A program made the position numbers and the translations under genes. Below the pieces are notes generated by a model. That model did no database searches. It saw only the letters and a list, made by a program, of their open reading frames with translations, and was not told where the DNA came from. This document shows, in pieces, positions 37,387 through 45,746 of a stretch of DNA of 64,000 nucleotides; within the stretch, counting starts at the first letter, position 1; each line of letters starts with the position of its first letter. The DNA comes from JBBSBL01 sp963735885 (GTDB taxonomy: Bacteria > Actinomycetota > Thermoleophilia > Solirubrobacterales > Solirubrobacteraceae). The stretch spans positions 216,416-280,415 of the forward strand of contig CAVTMP010000010.1 in the NCBI GenBank assembly GCA_963735885.1, written 5' to 3'.

Positions 37387-37716
37387 ATGCCTGACGCATC
37401 GTCCGAGTCCCCTGTCCTGGACGCGCTGGTCGCGATCAACGAGGCGTCGGTCGCGCGATGCGATCTGGACGCCAACTCGCTGCTGATCGCGCGGATCGCG
37501 GCGCTGATCGCCGTCGACGCGCCCGCGGCCTCCTATCTCCTCCACATCGGCCCCGCGGCCGACGCCGGCATCACCGTCGAGCAGGTCCAGGACATCCTGA
37601 TCGGCGTCGCGCCCGTCGTCGGCACGCCGCGCACCGCGGCCGCGGCCGTGAAGATCACCCAGGCGCTGGGGCTCGTGATCGAAGCCGAGATCGACGCCGC
37701 CGAGCAGGGCCGGTAG
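37387..37716 (+). CDS. carboxymuconolactone decarboxylase (CMD)-like small protein
   Basis: A 109-aa all-helical protein: LIARIAALIAVDAPAASYLL, AADAGITVEQVQDILIGVAP and GTPRTAAAAVKITQALGLVI. The pattern of TVEQVQDILI...G.PR...A matches the CMD/AhpD superfamily. The catalytic CxxC or C-x3-H is absent, so an AhpD-like peroxidase activity is unlikely. ATG 37387 lies 7 bases after GAGAGG. Confidence 0.72.
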   Translation: MPDASSESPVLDALVAINEASVARCDLDANSLLIARIAALIAVDAPAASYLLHIGPAADAGITVEQVQDILIGVAPVVGTPRTAAAAVKITQALGLVIEAEIDAAEQGR

Positions 37717-37781
37717 CCGTGGCCCGGCCCGGCCGGCCCCACTCCCCGCCGCGTGCAAGGTCATCGATTGGAGTTGCGTAG

Positions 37782-37979
37782 ATGCTCACCGTGCTCGCCG
37801 TCTCCACCCTCGGCTGGGTGATCATCGCGCTCATCTGGATCGCGCTGGCCTTCTGGCCCGCCCGCGTCGCCGGCCGCAAGGGCCACAGCTTCATCGGCTA
37901 CTTCATCTTCAGCCTGTTCTTCTTCCCCGCCGCGCTGATCGTCGCGTACATGGTCGGCGACCGCACCACCCGCGCCTGA
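37782..37979 (+). CDS. small membrane protein, two transmembrane helices
   Basis: 65 aa: TLGWVIIALIWIALAFWPAR, then a positive loop VAGRKGHS, then FIGYFIFSLFFFPAALIVAY. It is similar to short actinobacterial membrane proteins near cell-envelope genes. The function is unknown. The ATG at 37782 follows a G-rich but weak SD. Confidence 0.75.
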   Translation: MLTVLAVSTLGWVIIALIWIALAFWPARVAGRKGHSFIGYFIFSLFFFPAALIVAYMVGDRTTRA

Positions 37980-37983
37980 ACGA

Positions 37984-38007
37984 CCGGCCGCGTCGCCGAA
38001 CGGCCGG
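37984..38007 (+). terminator. weak hairpin after the small membrane-protein gene
   Basis: CCGGCCG and CGGCCGG form a perfect 7-bp stem around a 10-base loop immediately after the stop. Confidence 0.3.
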
Positions 38008-38020
38008 ACCCGGCTCCCGA

Positions 38021-38026
38021 TAGATT
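38021..38026 (+). promoter_or_regulatory. candidate -10 (TAGATT), leaderless
   Basis: TAGATT, six bases, then ATG 38033. This is the best AT-rich -10 of the set in the window, with no Shine-Dalgarno before the ATG. Confidence 0.5.
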
Positions 38027-38032
38027 CGCGTG

Positions 38033-38143
38033 ATGGGAGAACCCGGCCAGGACCTCGACGCGCCGCCGGAGGGAGGCGGGGACGGCGGCGCGCCGGAGAA
38101 GGGCGATCTGACTCGAGCGTTGCGGAGAGGAGCGGGGGAATGA
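38033..38143 (+). CDS. short leader or small protein gene (36 aa)
   Basis: ATG 38033 opens a 36-codon frame (MGEPGQDLDAPPEGGGDGGA, then PEKGDLTRALRRGAGE). Its TGA overlaps the ATG of the next gene (ATGA). The codons have the usual G/C third position. The start follows a -10-like TAGATT by six bases. It is either a small acidic protein or a leader peptide that couples translation to the 150-aa gene downstream. Confidence 0.45.
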   Translation: MGEPGQDLDAPPEGGGDGGAPEKGDLTRALRRGAGE

Positions 38144-38592
38144 CGGCCAGGACCGACTTCACCGAGGAGGAGTGGAAGAGCGTCCTGCGGGGCCCGACGA
38201 GCGCGGGGATGATCGTCGTGACGGCCCAGAGCGGCGGAATGCTCCGCGAGACGTACTCGATGGCGAAGGCCTACGCCGAGGCGCGGGAGCGGCACGGAGC
38301 GAGCGAGCTGCTCGACGCGATCGTCTCGCAGAAGCCCGAGACGGACCACACGCGCTACCACTCGCCCGAGGAGCTCCGACACGCCGGGCTCCAGCACATC
38401 CGCGACGCGGTCGCCCTGCTCGAGCAGAAGGCGACGCCCGCCGAGGTCGACGACTACCGGGAGTTCGTGGTCGCCCTCGCGACCAAGGTGGCCGAGGCCC
38501 ACAAGGAGGACGGGAGCGACGATCCCGTCGGCGCGGGCGAGCAGGACGCGATCGGCGAGATCCGCGCGGCGCTCGGCGCACCTGGCCCGTAG
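38140..38592 (+). CDS. conserved hypothetical helical protein
   Basis: A 150-aa protein with no signal or membrane segment. FTEEEWKSVLRGPTSAGMIV, GMLRETYSMAKAYAEARERH, and a C-terminal helical pair (DDYREFVVALATKVAEAHKE) suggest a compact helical bundle, and I recall similar hypothetical proteins in actinobacteria. The ATG overlaps the 36-aa frame and is preceded by AGCGGGGGA, a weak SD. The function is unknown. Confidence 0.7.
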   Translation: MTARTDFTEEEWKSVLRGPTSAGMIVVTAQSGGMLRETYSMAKAYAEARERHGASELLDAIVSQKPETDHTRYHSPEELRHAGLQHIRDAVALLEQKATPAEVDDYREFVVALATKVAEAHKEDGSDDPVGAGEQDAIGEIRAALGAPGP

Positions 38593-38614
38593 GAGCCCTG
38601 CGCGCGCCGCGCGG

Positions 38615-38620
38615 TAGCGT
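38615..38620 (+). promoter_or_regulatory. candidate -10 (TAGCGT), leaderless
   Basis: TAGCGT, seven bases, ATG 38628. No Shine-Dalgarno in the gap. Confidence 0.45.
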
Positions 38621-38627
38621 GGCGGCG

Positions 38628-39554
38628 ATGCCGCGCGTCGCCGTCTTCGGGCCCCATCCGCTGCTCTCGGTGACGATCGAGCGGCGCGGCGGCGCCGACG
38701 ACGTCCACCTCCACGCGGGCGGCCAGGGCGTCTGGGTCAGCCGCATGGCCGCCGAGCTCGGGGCCGAGCCGGTGCTCTGCGGGCTCGTCGGCGGCGAGAC
38801 GGGTGCGGTGCTCGAGGCACTCCTCGCCGGCCTTCCCGGCGAGCGGCGGCTGATTCGCGACGACGGGCCGAGCGGCTGCTACGTCGTGGACCGCCGCGAC
38901 GGGGCGCGGCGTGCGCTCGCGCAGGCGCCGGCACGGCCGGCGTCGCGCCACGCGGTGGACGCGCTGGTCGCCGCGACGGTGACCGCCGCGCTCGACTGCG
39001 ACGTGCTCGCGATCTGCAACGCGTTCCCCGGCGAGGCGCTCCCGATCTCGGCCTACGGGCGGCTCGCCGCCGACGTCCGGGGGAACGGCCGCCCGATGCT
39101 CGTCGACCTCTCCACCCCGCGACTCGACGCCGTGCTCCCCGCCGGCCCGGACCTCGTCAAGCTCAACGATTGGGAGCTGGCCGAATACGTCCGCGGTCCG
39201 GTCGACCCGCCGGACCGGCTGCTCGGCGCGGCCCGGGCGCTGCGCGAGGCGGGCGCGCGCTCCGTGCTCGTGACGCGCGGCGGGGAGCCCGCGCTGTGGC
39301 TCGACGGCGACGCGCCGCCGCGGCTCGTCGTGCCGCCGCGCTTCGAGCGCGGCATGCGGGAAGGGTGCGGCGACACGATGATGGGCGCGCTCGCCGCGGC
39401 GCTCGCCGCGGGGCGAGCGCTCGAGGACGCGATCGTGCTCGGCGCGGCGGCCGGAGCCGCGAACTTCCTGCACGCCGGGCTCGGGACCGGGGAACGCGCG
39501 ACGGTCGAGGGGCTCGTGCCGCGCGTGCGCCTCGAGCCCTACCCGGAGCGATAG
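38628..39554 (+). CDS. PfkB-family sugar kinase
   Basis: A 308-aa ribokinase-like kinase, closest in look to 1-phosphofructokinase. An N-terminal beta-sheet with GGQGVWVSRMAAELGAEPVL is present, followed by MLVDLSTPRLDAVLPAGPDL-VKLNDWELAEY. The C-terminal active-site block is GMREGCGDTMMGALAAALA, where GCGD takes the place of the usual GAGD (catalytic Asp kept). The substrate sugar is unclear. Confidence 0.8.
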   Translation: MPRVAVFGPHPLLSVTIERRGGADDVHLHAGGQGVWVSRMAAELGAEPVLCGLVGGETGAVLEALLAGLPGERRLIRDDGPSGCYVVDRRDGARRALAQAPARPASRHAVDALVAATVTAALDCDVLAICNAFPGEALPISAYGRLAADVRGNGRPMLVDLSTPRLDAVLPAGPDLVKLNDWELAEYVRGPVDPPDRLLGAARALREAGARSVLVTRGGEPALWLDGDAPPRLVVPPRFERGMREGCGDTMMGALAAALAAGRALEDAIVLGAAAGAANFLHAGLGTGERATVEGLVPRVRLEPYPER

Positions 39555-39605
39555 GCCGCGGCGCGCCGAGTCCTGGTCCGGTGGTGGCCGGCGGCGGGCG
39601 GGGTC

Positions 39606-40340
39606 CTACCCGGCCGCGTAGGGCGGGCGCGGAACCCGCCCGGCGACGATCGCCTCGGGCGCGGTGTGGGCGATCCAGTCGAGGTGCGGCGCGACGCGCT
39701 CGACGTCGCGCAGCGCGTCGAGTCCCCCGGCGATGCGCATCGGCCGCCCCCCGTGAGAGGAGTGCGCATCGGTCGCGAGGACGTGCACGAGCCCGCGGCT
39801 CGCGAGCGCGAGCATCCCCTCCACCGCGGGCCCGCGCTCGAGCGCCGCCGCGGTCGCCTGGACGAGTGCGCCGCGCTCGACGAGGCCCGCGAGGCGCTCG
39901 AAGATGTCCTCGGCGAGGTGACGCTCCGGGTGGGCGATGAGCGATTGGAAGCCGCGCCGCGCGAGCCCCTCCACCGCCGCCTCGAGACGATCCGACAGGG
40001 GACCCGGTCCCGGCTCGAGCAGGATCCAGGGCCCCCCGGCCAGGGCGACGGCGCGCAACTCGGCCTCGCCGAGATCGGCCACGATCATCTCGGCGATCTC
40101 GCCACCGCCCAGCACCCGCAGCGGGATCTCGCGGCGCGCGAGCTCGTCGGCGAGCGCGGCGACGCGGCCCGCGAGCTCCCCGATGCGCACGTCGTGATCG
40201 TGGCGGATGTGCGGCGTCGCGCAGACGACCGAGATCCCCTCTCGCACCGCCCGGACGGCCATCGCGGCGCTGTCGTCCACGTCGAGCGCGCCGTCGTCCA
40301 CCCCCGGCAGCAGGTGGCAGTGGAGGTCGACGAGGCCCAC
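39606..40340 (-). CDS. CpsB/CapC-type PHP-domain phosphatase
   Basis: A 244-aa metal-dependent phosphatase. Motifs are MGLVDLHCHLLPGVDDGA, VVCATPHIRHDHD, LIAHPERHL and VLATDAHSSHGGRP, the full set of metal ligands of CpsB-like tyrosine-protein phosphatases (YwqE type). In capsule clusters such enzymes dephosphorylate a tyrosine kinase, but no capsule gene or kinase is nearby here. The ATG (40338-40340) is divergent from the STAND regulator, 76 bases apart. Confidence 0.87.
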   Translation of the reverse strand: MGLVDLHCHLLPGVDDGALDVDDSAAMAVRAVREGISVVCATPHIRHDHDVRIGELAGRVAALADELARREIPLRVLGGGEIAEMIVADLGEAELRAVALAGGPWILLEPGPGPLSDRLEAAVEGLARRGFQSLIAHPERHLAEDIFERLAGLVERGALVQATAAALERGPAVEGMLALASRGLVHVLATDAHSSHGGRPMRIAGGLDALRDVERVAPHLDWIAHTAPEAIVAGRVPRPPYAAG

Positions 40341-40402
40341 GGCGCCGCGCAGTCTGCCACCCGTGAGCGCCGGACGGCGGCGGCGGTGGATCGGTGGATC
40401 AG

Positions 40403-40408
40403 TAGGGT
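40403..40408 (+). promoter_or_regulatory. candidate -10 (TAGGGT), leaderless
   Basis: TAGGGT, eight bases, GTG 40417. No Shine-Dalgarno. Confidence 0.45.
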
Positions 40409-40416
40409 CTCATCGC

Positions 40417-42654
40417 GTGTCGGCACCGACCTCGGCGCTCCCGGCAACGAGGGTCCCTCCGCTCGCGGCGCGCCTGGCGCCTCCGGCCCTACGACCGCAG
40501 CTCGTGACACGCGCCAGGTTGGTGTGCCGGCTGCAGGCCGGTCTCGAGCCCGCGGTGCATCTCGTGCACGCTCCGCCGGGCTTTGGCAAGTCCACGCTCA
40601 TCGCCCAGCTCGCCGAGGCCGACGACCGCCCGCTCGTCTGGTTGACGCTGGACGAGCGCGACGCGGACCCGGTGACGCTCATCACGGACGTGGTGTTCGC
40701 GCTCGCCGGGGTGGACGACCTCGCGGTCGACGTCCTCGAGGGCGTGGCGGGGGGGCCGTCGGCCGTCGTGCCGTCCGTTCTCCCGCGGCTCGTGCGCCTG
40801 ATCGCCGAGGCGGAGGACGAGCGGCTCATGATCCTCGACGACGTGCACGAGGTTCGGAGTCCCGAAGCGCGCGACGTGCTCCGTGCCATCGTCGACCACG
40901 TTCCGCCCGGCTCGTCGCTCGTGCTCGCGGGCAGGGCGCGGCCGGACCTCCCGATCGCGCGGCTCTCGGCCTCGGGCCGTCTTGTCGAGTTGGGCGCGCC
41001 GGATCTGCGGATGACCGTCGCCGAGGGCTCCGCGATGTTGCGGAACGCCGGGGTCGTCGTCGATGCCGAGGAGGTCGAGATGCTCGTGCGCCGGACCGAG
41101 GGCTGGCCGGCGGCGCTCTACCTCGCGGCCGTCGCGCTGCGCGACGCCGAGCCGAACGACCTCGAGGAGCTCGTGGGGGGCCCCGGCAGCCAACTCGTCG
41201 ACTACTTCCGCGAGGAGGTGCTGTCGGGCGCCTCCGCGGATGACACCCGCTTCCTGCTCGAGTCGTCGATCCTCGAGGAACTGCGGGCCGCGGATTGCGA
41301 CGCGATCCTCGAGCGCTCGGACTCCGCGGAGCGGCTCGCGTCGCTCGCGCAGGCGAACCTCTTCGTGACGCCGCTCGCGATGCACGGGGAGGCCTATCGG
41401 GTCCACGGCCTGTTCCGCGAGGACCTGCTCGCGGAGCTCCGTCGTCTGCAGCCCGGCAGAGCGCCGGCGCTTCACCGCCGAGCCGCCGCCCGGTACGCGG
41501 AGCAGGGCGATGTCGAGCGCGCCGTGCGACACGCGCTCGCCGGCGGTGACCCGGCGACGGCGGCCGACCTGATCTGGTCCGTCAGCCCCGAGTACGAGTC
41601 TCGCGGCCGCAGCGCGACGCTGAAGCGGTGGCTCGAGATGTTCGCGCCGGAGCACTTCCACGAGTACCCGAGCCTCGCCCTCACCGCCGGCTGGGCGGCC
41701 ATCGACGACGGCGACGGCGACTCCGCCGAGCACTGGGTGACCGTGGCGCTCGCTGCTCCTGCGGATGCGGTTCTGTCCGACGGCACGCCGATGGCCGCAG
41801 CGGCTGGACTCCTCGACGCGGCCCTCGGCAAGCGGGGGGTCCGCGCCGTCGCGGAGGCCGCCGCGTCGTCGGATGCGCTCCTGCCGCCGGGCAGTCCGTG
41901 GAAGTGCGCCGCCAAGTTCCTCCGCGGTGCTGCCGCATACCTCGCGGATGACGCCGACACGGCGCGCACGGTCCTCCTCGACGGTCAGGCCGCTGCGGCG
42001 TCGCGTGTGCCGGCCGTGTACGTCCTGTGCCTCACGGAGCTGGCGCTGATGGCGATCGACGCGGACGCGTGGGAGGAGGCGGAGTCCCTCATCGGTCGCG
42101 CCCGACTGTCCCAGCGCACCGGCCAACTGCAGGACTATGCGACGCAGGGGATCTTCTCGGCGACGACCGCCCTGGTGCATGCCCATCGGAGCGAGCCCCA
42201 GGCGGCGAGACCGGCGATGGCGGCCGCGACGCGCGCCCTCGCCGCGCACCGGCACCTGGGTCCGTGGCTCGCCGCGCAAGCACGCCTCGTGCTCGCCCGA
42301 GCGCACCTCGCGCTCGGCGATCCCGCGCCCGCACGCGAGCTGCTCCGGGAGGCGCGTCAGATCGCCGAGGCCGATCCGGGCGCCACCCGGCTGCACGACG
42401 GCGTCGAGGAGGTCGCGTCGGATCTCGAAGCGCTCCCCGCGAGGACCGCGGACGGCGAGGTCATCACGATCGCCGAACTGCGGACGATGCAGTACCTCCC
42501 GACGCACCTCTCGCTTCGGGAGATCGGAGACCGGCTGCGGGTCAGCCGGAACACCGTGAAGACGCACACGATCTCGATCTACCGCAAGCTCAACGTGTCC
42601 TCGCGCTCGGAGGCCGTCGACCGTGGCCGCGAGCTCGGACTGCTCGACGGCTGA
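40417..42654 (+). CDS. MalT-like STAND regulator with LuxR-type HTH
   Basis: A 745-aa large regulator. Walker A HAPPGFGKST is at residues 51-60 and Walker B (LMILDDVHEV) at about 137-146. A winged-helix/STAND middle follows (GWPAALYLAAVALRDAEPND), then a long TPR-like helical region (AGWAAIDDGDGDSAEHWVTV, ALMAIDADAWEEAESLIGRA). The C-terminal LuxR HTH is LSLREIGDRLRVSRNTVKTH, then TISIYRKLNVSSR. It is a signal-activated transcription factor. GTG 40417 (MSAPTSALPA) is chosen from the upstream TAGGGT. It is possibly co-transcribed with the 53-aa membrane protein that follows 43 bases later. Confidence 0.9.
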   Translation: MSAPTSALPATRVPPLAARLAPPALRPQLVTRARLVCRLQAGLEPAVHLVHAPPGFGKSTLIAQLAEADDRPLVWLTLDERDADPVTLITDVVFALAGVDDLAVDVLEGVAGGPSAVVPSVLPRLVRLIAEAEDERLMILDDVHEVRSPEARDVLRAIVDHVPPGSSLVLAGRARPDLPIARLSASGRLVELGAPDLRMTVAEGSAMLRNAGVVVDAEEVEMLVRRTEGWPAALYLAAVALRDAEPNDLEELVGGPGSQLVDYFREEVLSGASADDTRFLLESSILEELRAADCDAILERSDSAERLASLAQANLFVTPLAMHGEAYRVHGLFREDLLAELRRLQPGRAPALHRRAAARYAEQGDVERAVRHALAGGDPATAADLIWSVSPEYESRGRSATLKRWLEMFAPEHFHEYPSLALTAGWAAIDDGDGDSAEHWVTVALAAPADAVLSDGTPMAAAAGLLDAALGKRGVRAVAEAAASSDALLPPGSPWKCAAKFLRGAAAYLADDADTARTVLLDGQAAAASRVPAVYVLCLTELALMAIDADAWEEAESLIGRARLSQRTGQLQDYATQGIFSATTALVHAHRSEPQAARPAMAAATRALAAHRHLGPWLAAQARLVLARAHLALGDPAPARELLREARQIAEADPGATRLHDGVEEVASDLEALPARTADGEVITIAELRTMQYLPTHLSLREIGDRLRVSRNTVKTHTISIYRKLNVSSRSEAVDRGRELGLLDG

Positions 42655-42697
42655 GCCGGAACGAGCGCGACCCGAAAGTCGACCCCGGAGGCACGCC

Positions 42698-42859
42698 GTG
42701 ACGTTCATCTGGTTCGTGATCTGGCTGATCGCCAACAACGTCGGCGGTCACGAGCCGCTGATCCTCGATCCCGTGAACGCGTGGGTGGGGACGCTGATCC
42801 TCGCCGTCGCGCTCGACCTCGCCAGCACCCACGCGGGAGTCGGGCGTCGGGGCGCGTAG
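42698..42859 (+). CDS. small membrane protein (53 aa) downstream of the STAND regulator
   Basis: GTG 42698 follows CCGGAGG by 6 bases. The protein reads MTFIWFVIWLIANNVGGHEP, then LILDPVNAWVGTLILAVALD. It has two hydrophobic segments and a short basic tail. It could be a partner of the regulator or unrelated. Confidence 0.6.
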   Translation: MTFIWFVIWLIANNVGGHEPLILDPVNAWVGTLILAVALDLASTHAGVGRRGA

Positions 42860-42910
42860 CGACCCGAGGCGAAGGAGTCGACGGCGGGCGCCCCGGAGGC
42901 GGTCGCGGGC

Positions 42911-43363
42911 CTACCGCGCTCGCCGTTCGAGGACGACGAGCGGGATCTCGCGCTCCGTGCGGGCCTGGTAGCCGCGGTAGCCGCCGTAGGTGTCGATCGC
43001 CTTCGGCCACAGCCGCGCGCGCTCCCGCGGCGTCGCGACGCGGGCGTGGACGCGGCGGCGCTCGGACCCGATCTGGACGGTGGTGTCCGGGTGCGCGCGG
43101 AGGTTGTGGAACCACGCCGGGTGACGCGGATACCCGCCCTTCGACGCGACCACGACGACGTCCTCCCCGTCGCGCAGGTAGACGAGCGGGGTCGTGCGCC
43201 TCCGCCCGCTTCGCGCACCGACGTGGTCGAGCAGGAGTACCGGCGGCGCTCCGGGGAGGCGGTGCCCGACAACGCCGCCGGTCGCGCGATAGGCGAGCAC
43301 GTGACCGCTGATCGCGAGGTTGGCCAGCCTCCACGCGGCTCTCGGGATCGGGACGTCCACCAC
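42911..43363 (-). CDS. deazaflavin (F420)-dependent nitroreductase-family protein
   Basis: A 150-aa split-barrel protein of the DDN family. Typical sequence is PVLLLDHVGARSGRRRTTPL, then VVVASKGGYPRHPAWFHNL and the end RGYQARTEREIPLVVLERR. These residues bind F420 or a quinone substrate in the family. GTG 43361-43363 (or 43358-43360) gives the usual length (DVPIPRAAWRLANLAISGHV). It lies opposite the Tat-exported gene. Confidence 0.86.
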   Translation of the reverse strand: MVDVPIPRAAWRLANLAISGHVLAYRATGGVVGHRLPGAPPVLLLDHVGARSGRRRTTPLVYLRDGEDVVVVASKGGYPRHPAWFHNLRAHPDTTVQIGSERRRVHARVATPRERARLWPKAIDTYGGYRGYQARTEREIPLVVLERRAR

Positions 43364-43491
43364 GGGGAACGTACCGGGATCGCGCGAGCGCCGAACCCGG
43401 AGATCTCCACGCCCGGCTCCGCAGTGGCTACGGACGCGGCGCTGCGCCGGCGGCACGACGATGGCGATGCCACGAGGACGCGGAGGGAGCG

Positions 43492-44853
43492 ATGGACGAG
43501 GGCGAGCGCGGCGACGTCACCCGGCGGCGGTTCCTCGCCGCGGCCGGTGTCGCGGGCGTCGCGTCGGTGGCGGCGCCGGGCGTCGCGGCGGGGGCCGCGG
43601 CCGGCAGGCCGCGGGTCGAGGCGGAGCGGGCGGCCGCGCTCGGCTCGGGCGGGTCGCCGACGAGCCGCCGGACGCTCGCCCGCCTGGCGCGCGAGCACGG
43701 CCGCGGCGAGCCGCTGATGTTCGTCGACCTCGCCGCGGTGGACCGCAACGCGAAGGTGATCCTCGGCTTCGCCGCCCGGCAGGGCTGGGCGGTCCGGCCG
43801 GCGCTCAAGGCGTTCCAGTGCCCGCGCCTCTGCGCCTACGTGCTCGGGCGGCTGCCGAAGCCCAAGGGCCTCGTGTTCCACCTGCGCCAGGTCGATCAGA
43901 TCATGGCCGTCGCCCCCGCGGGGACCGATCTGCTCATGGGCTATCCGCCGACGCGCGGCGAGTTGCGCGCGCACCTCCGCTCGGCGCCCCCGCGGGGCCA
44001 GCGCCGACATCGCCTCACGCTGCTCGCGAGCTCGGTCGAGCTGCTCGAGGACATGGACCGCCTCGCCCGATCGACGCCCCGGCGCGTGCCGCTCGACGTC
44101 GCGCTGGAGTTCGATTCGGGCCTCGGCCGCGGGGGGCTCCACCACCCGGCGCAGATCAGCGCCGCGATCCGCGTCCTGCGCCGCGCGCGGCGGCGCCTGC
44201 GGCTGCGGGCGGTCGTCTGCTACGACGGTCACGCGACGCTCACGGGCCAGATCGCGGTGCGCCGCACGGTCGCCGGACAGGCGCGGGAGTACTACGCGCG
44301 CTACCTCGCGCAGCTGCGGGCCGAGGGCGGCGACCTCTACGACCACGCGCGGCTCGTGCGCAACGGCCCGGCGAGCTCGAACTACCGCAACTGGGCGGGG
44401 AGCCGAGAGTGCAACGAGATCAGCCCCGGCTCGGCGTTCGTGTACGCCGGCTACCTGCGGACGTTCGACCGCGACGGGCTCGTCCCGGCGCTCACGCAGT
44501 GCGCGCCGGTGCTCAAGGACGTCGGCCCGTACCCGACGGAGCTCGTGACGAAGGTCCCGATCCCGCCGATCACCGGCGAGGAGTACTTCCTCAAGGGCTC
44601 GAGCTGGCCCGACGACGGCGGGACGCAGCCGCTGTTCGTGTACCCGCCCGGCGTCCAGGACAACCTCCGCGAGGGCGGGCGCGCGGCCGTGTACGCGCCG
44701 AAGGGCTCGCTCCGGACGGAGGACTACGTTCTGATGTGGCCCAACCAGGCGGGCGACGGGATCGACTACTTCGGCGCGCTGAACGCCGTTCGCTCCGGGC
44801 GCGTGCGCGACGTCTGGCCGACGTTCACGCGCTGGGGCACGCGCGCGCGGTAG
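43492..44853 (+). CDS. Tat-exported alanine racemase N-domain / D-threonine aldolase-like protein
   Basis: A 453-aa protein. The N-terminus TRRRFLAAAGVAGVASVAAP is a Tat signal (RRRFL). The mature part has the fold-type III PLP barrel: FVDLAAVDRNAKVILGFAAR, then VRPALKAFQCPRLCAYVLGR, whose Lys is the PLP site, followed by ALEFDSGLGRGGLHHPAQIS. The C-terminal domain (LVTKVPIPPITGEEYFLKGS) is D-serine-dehydratase-like. A PLP enzyme outside the cytoplasm is unusual, although Tat export of folded cofactor proteins explains it. The reaction is unknown. The next gene follows after 21 bases. Confidence 0.82.
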   Translation: MDEGERGDVTRRRFLAAAGVAGVASVAAPGVAAGAAAGRPRVEAERAAALGSGGSPTSRRTLARLAREHGRGEPLMFVDLAAVDRNAKVILGFAARQGWAVRPALKAFQCPRLCAYVLGRLPKPKGLVFHLRQVDQIMAVAPAGTDLLMGYPPTRGELRAHLRSAPPRGQRRHRLTLLASSVELLEDMDRLARSTPRRVPLDVALEFDSGLGRGGLHHPAQISAAIRVLRRARRRLRLRAVVCYDGHATLTGQIAVRRTVAGQAREYYARYLAQLRAEGGDLYDHARLVRNGPASSNYRNWAGSRECNEISPGSAFVYAGYLRTFDRDGLVPALTQCAPVLKDVGPYPTELVTKVPIPPITGEEYFLKGSSWPDDGGTQPLFVYPPGVQDNLREGGRAAVYAPKGSLRTEDYVLMWPNQAGDGIDYFGALNAVRSGRVRDVWPTFTRWGTRAR

Positions 44854-44874
44854 GCCCGGAGGAGGATCCCCCAT

Positions 44875-45465
44875 ATGACGTTCATCGAGACCGTCCCTGA
44901 AGCCGAGGCACCGGAGGCACTGGCGCAGCTCTACGCCGCCGACCGCACGGCCTTCGGCCAGGTTCCCAACTTCACCCGGGCCTTCTCGCTTCGCCCGGAC
45001 GTGTATGCGGCCTGGCGGCAGCTCAACGGAGCGATCAAGGCCACCATGGACGCGCGCCGCTACGAGCTGGCGACGATCGCCGCAGCCCGCCGGCTGCGTT
45101 CGAGCTACTGCATGCTGGCCCACGGGTCCGTGCTCGTCGACCGGTTCCTGGAGCCGGACGCGGTGCGCGCGATCGTCGCCGACCACAGGTCGGCCGGCCT
45201 GGACGCCGCCGACGTCGCCGTGATGGACCTCGCCGACAAGGTCGCGGACGACGCCACCTCCGTCACCCGGGCGGACATCGATCGCCTCCGGTCCCTCGGG
45301 CTCGGTGACGACGAGATCCTTGATGTCGTGGCCGCCGCCGCCGCGCGCTGTTTCTTCAGCAAGGTGCTGGACGGCCTTGGCGCCCAGGCCGACGCCCGGT
45401 ACGCGGACCTCGACCCGCAGCTCCGGAGCGCGCTCACGGTCGGTCGCCCGATCGCCGAGTCGTGA
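44875..45465 (+). CDS. carboxymuconolactone decarboxylase/AhpD-like protein
   Basis: A 196-aa helical protein with the C-x3-H motif in RSSYCMLAHGSVLVDRFLEP and the flanking Glu in ELATIAAARRLRSSYC, as in peroxidase-related CMD proteins (only one Cys of the AhpD CxxC pair is kept). A good SD (GGAGGAGGAT) precedes ATG 44875. It is separated by 21 bases from the PLP-protein gene, so they are probably one operon. Its likely role is peroxide or hydroperoxide defence. Confidence 0.82.
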   Translation: MTFIETVPEAEAPEALAQLYAADRTAFGQVPNFTRAFSLRPDVYAAWRQLNGAIKATMDARRYELATIAAARRLRSSYCMLAHGSVLVDRFLEPDAVRAIVADHRSAGLDAADVAVMDLADKVADDATSVTRADIDRLRSLGLGDDEILDVVAAAAARCFFSKVLDGLGAQADARYADLDPQLRSALTVGRPIAES

Positions 45466-45642
45466 CCGCAACGCCCCGGCCGGTCACCACGTGTCACCGG
45501 GCGACGATCGTGAACGTACGCCACCGCTTGGCCACCCCGCATCCGCCGCCGCCACACCATGGGCTTCGGACAACTACTCGAGGCGATGATCGGTGTCCGG
45601 GAGCTCCGCCGGACCAACCGGACGGTGCACCGGAAGTGGCGT

Positions 45643-45671
45643 TTGCGCACGGAGGACCGATCGGCTAGCGT
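45643..45671 (+). promoter_or_regulatory. promoter of the MMPL transporter gene: TTGCGC-N17-TAGCGT
   Basis: -35 TTGCGC (45643-45648) and -10 TAGCGT (45666-45671) stand 17 bases apart, about 75 bases before ATG 45747. A 10-base perfect palindrome CGGTGCACCG lies at 45623-45632, just upstream of the -35, and could be an operator. Confidence 0.55.
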
Positions 45672-45746
45672 CGCCAGACCGATGGGCTCAGGCCTGGTTC
45701 TCGGATCAGTCGGCTTCGATCGCGCTCCCCACGACAAGAGGAGCTG

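Noticed and set aside
45466..45746. A possible small gene in the 281-base gap before the MMPL transporter
   Set aside because: Short frames here lack a Shine-Dalgarno and family-like composition. The region is better explained by the TTGCGC/TAGCGT promoter and a palindrome.
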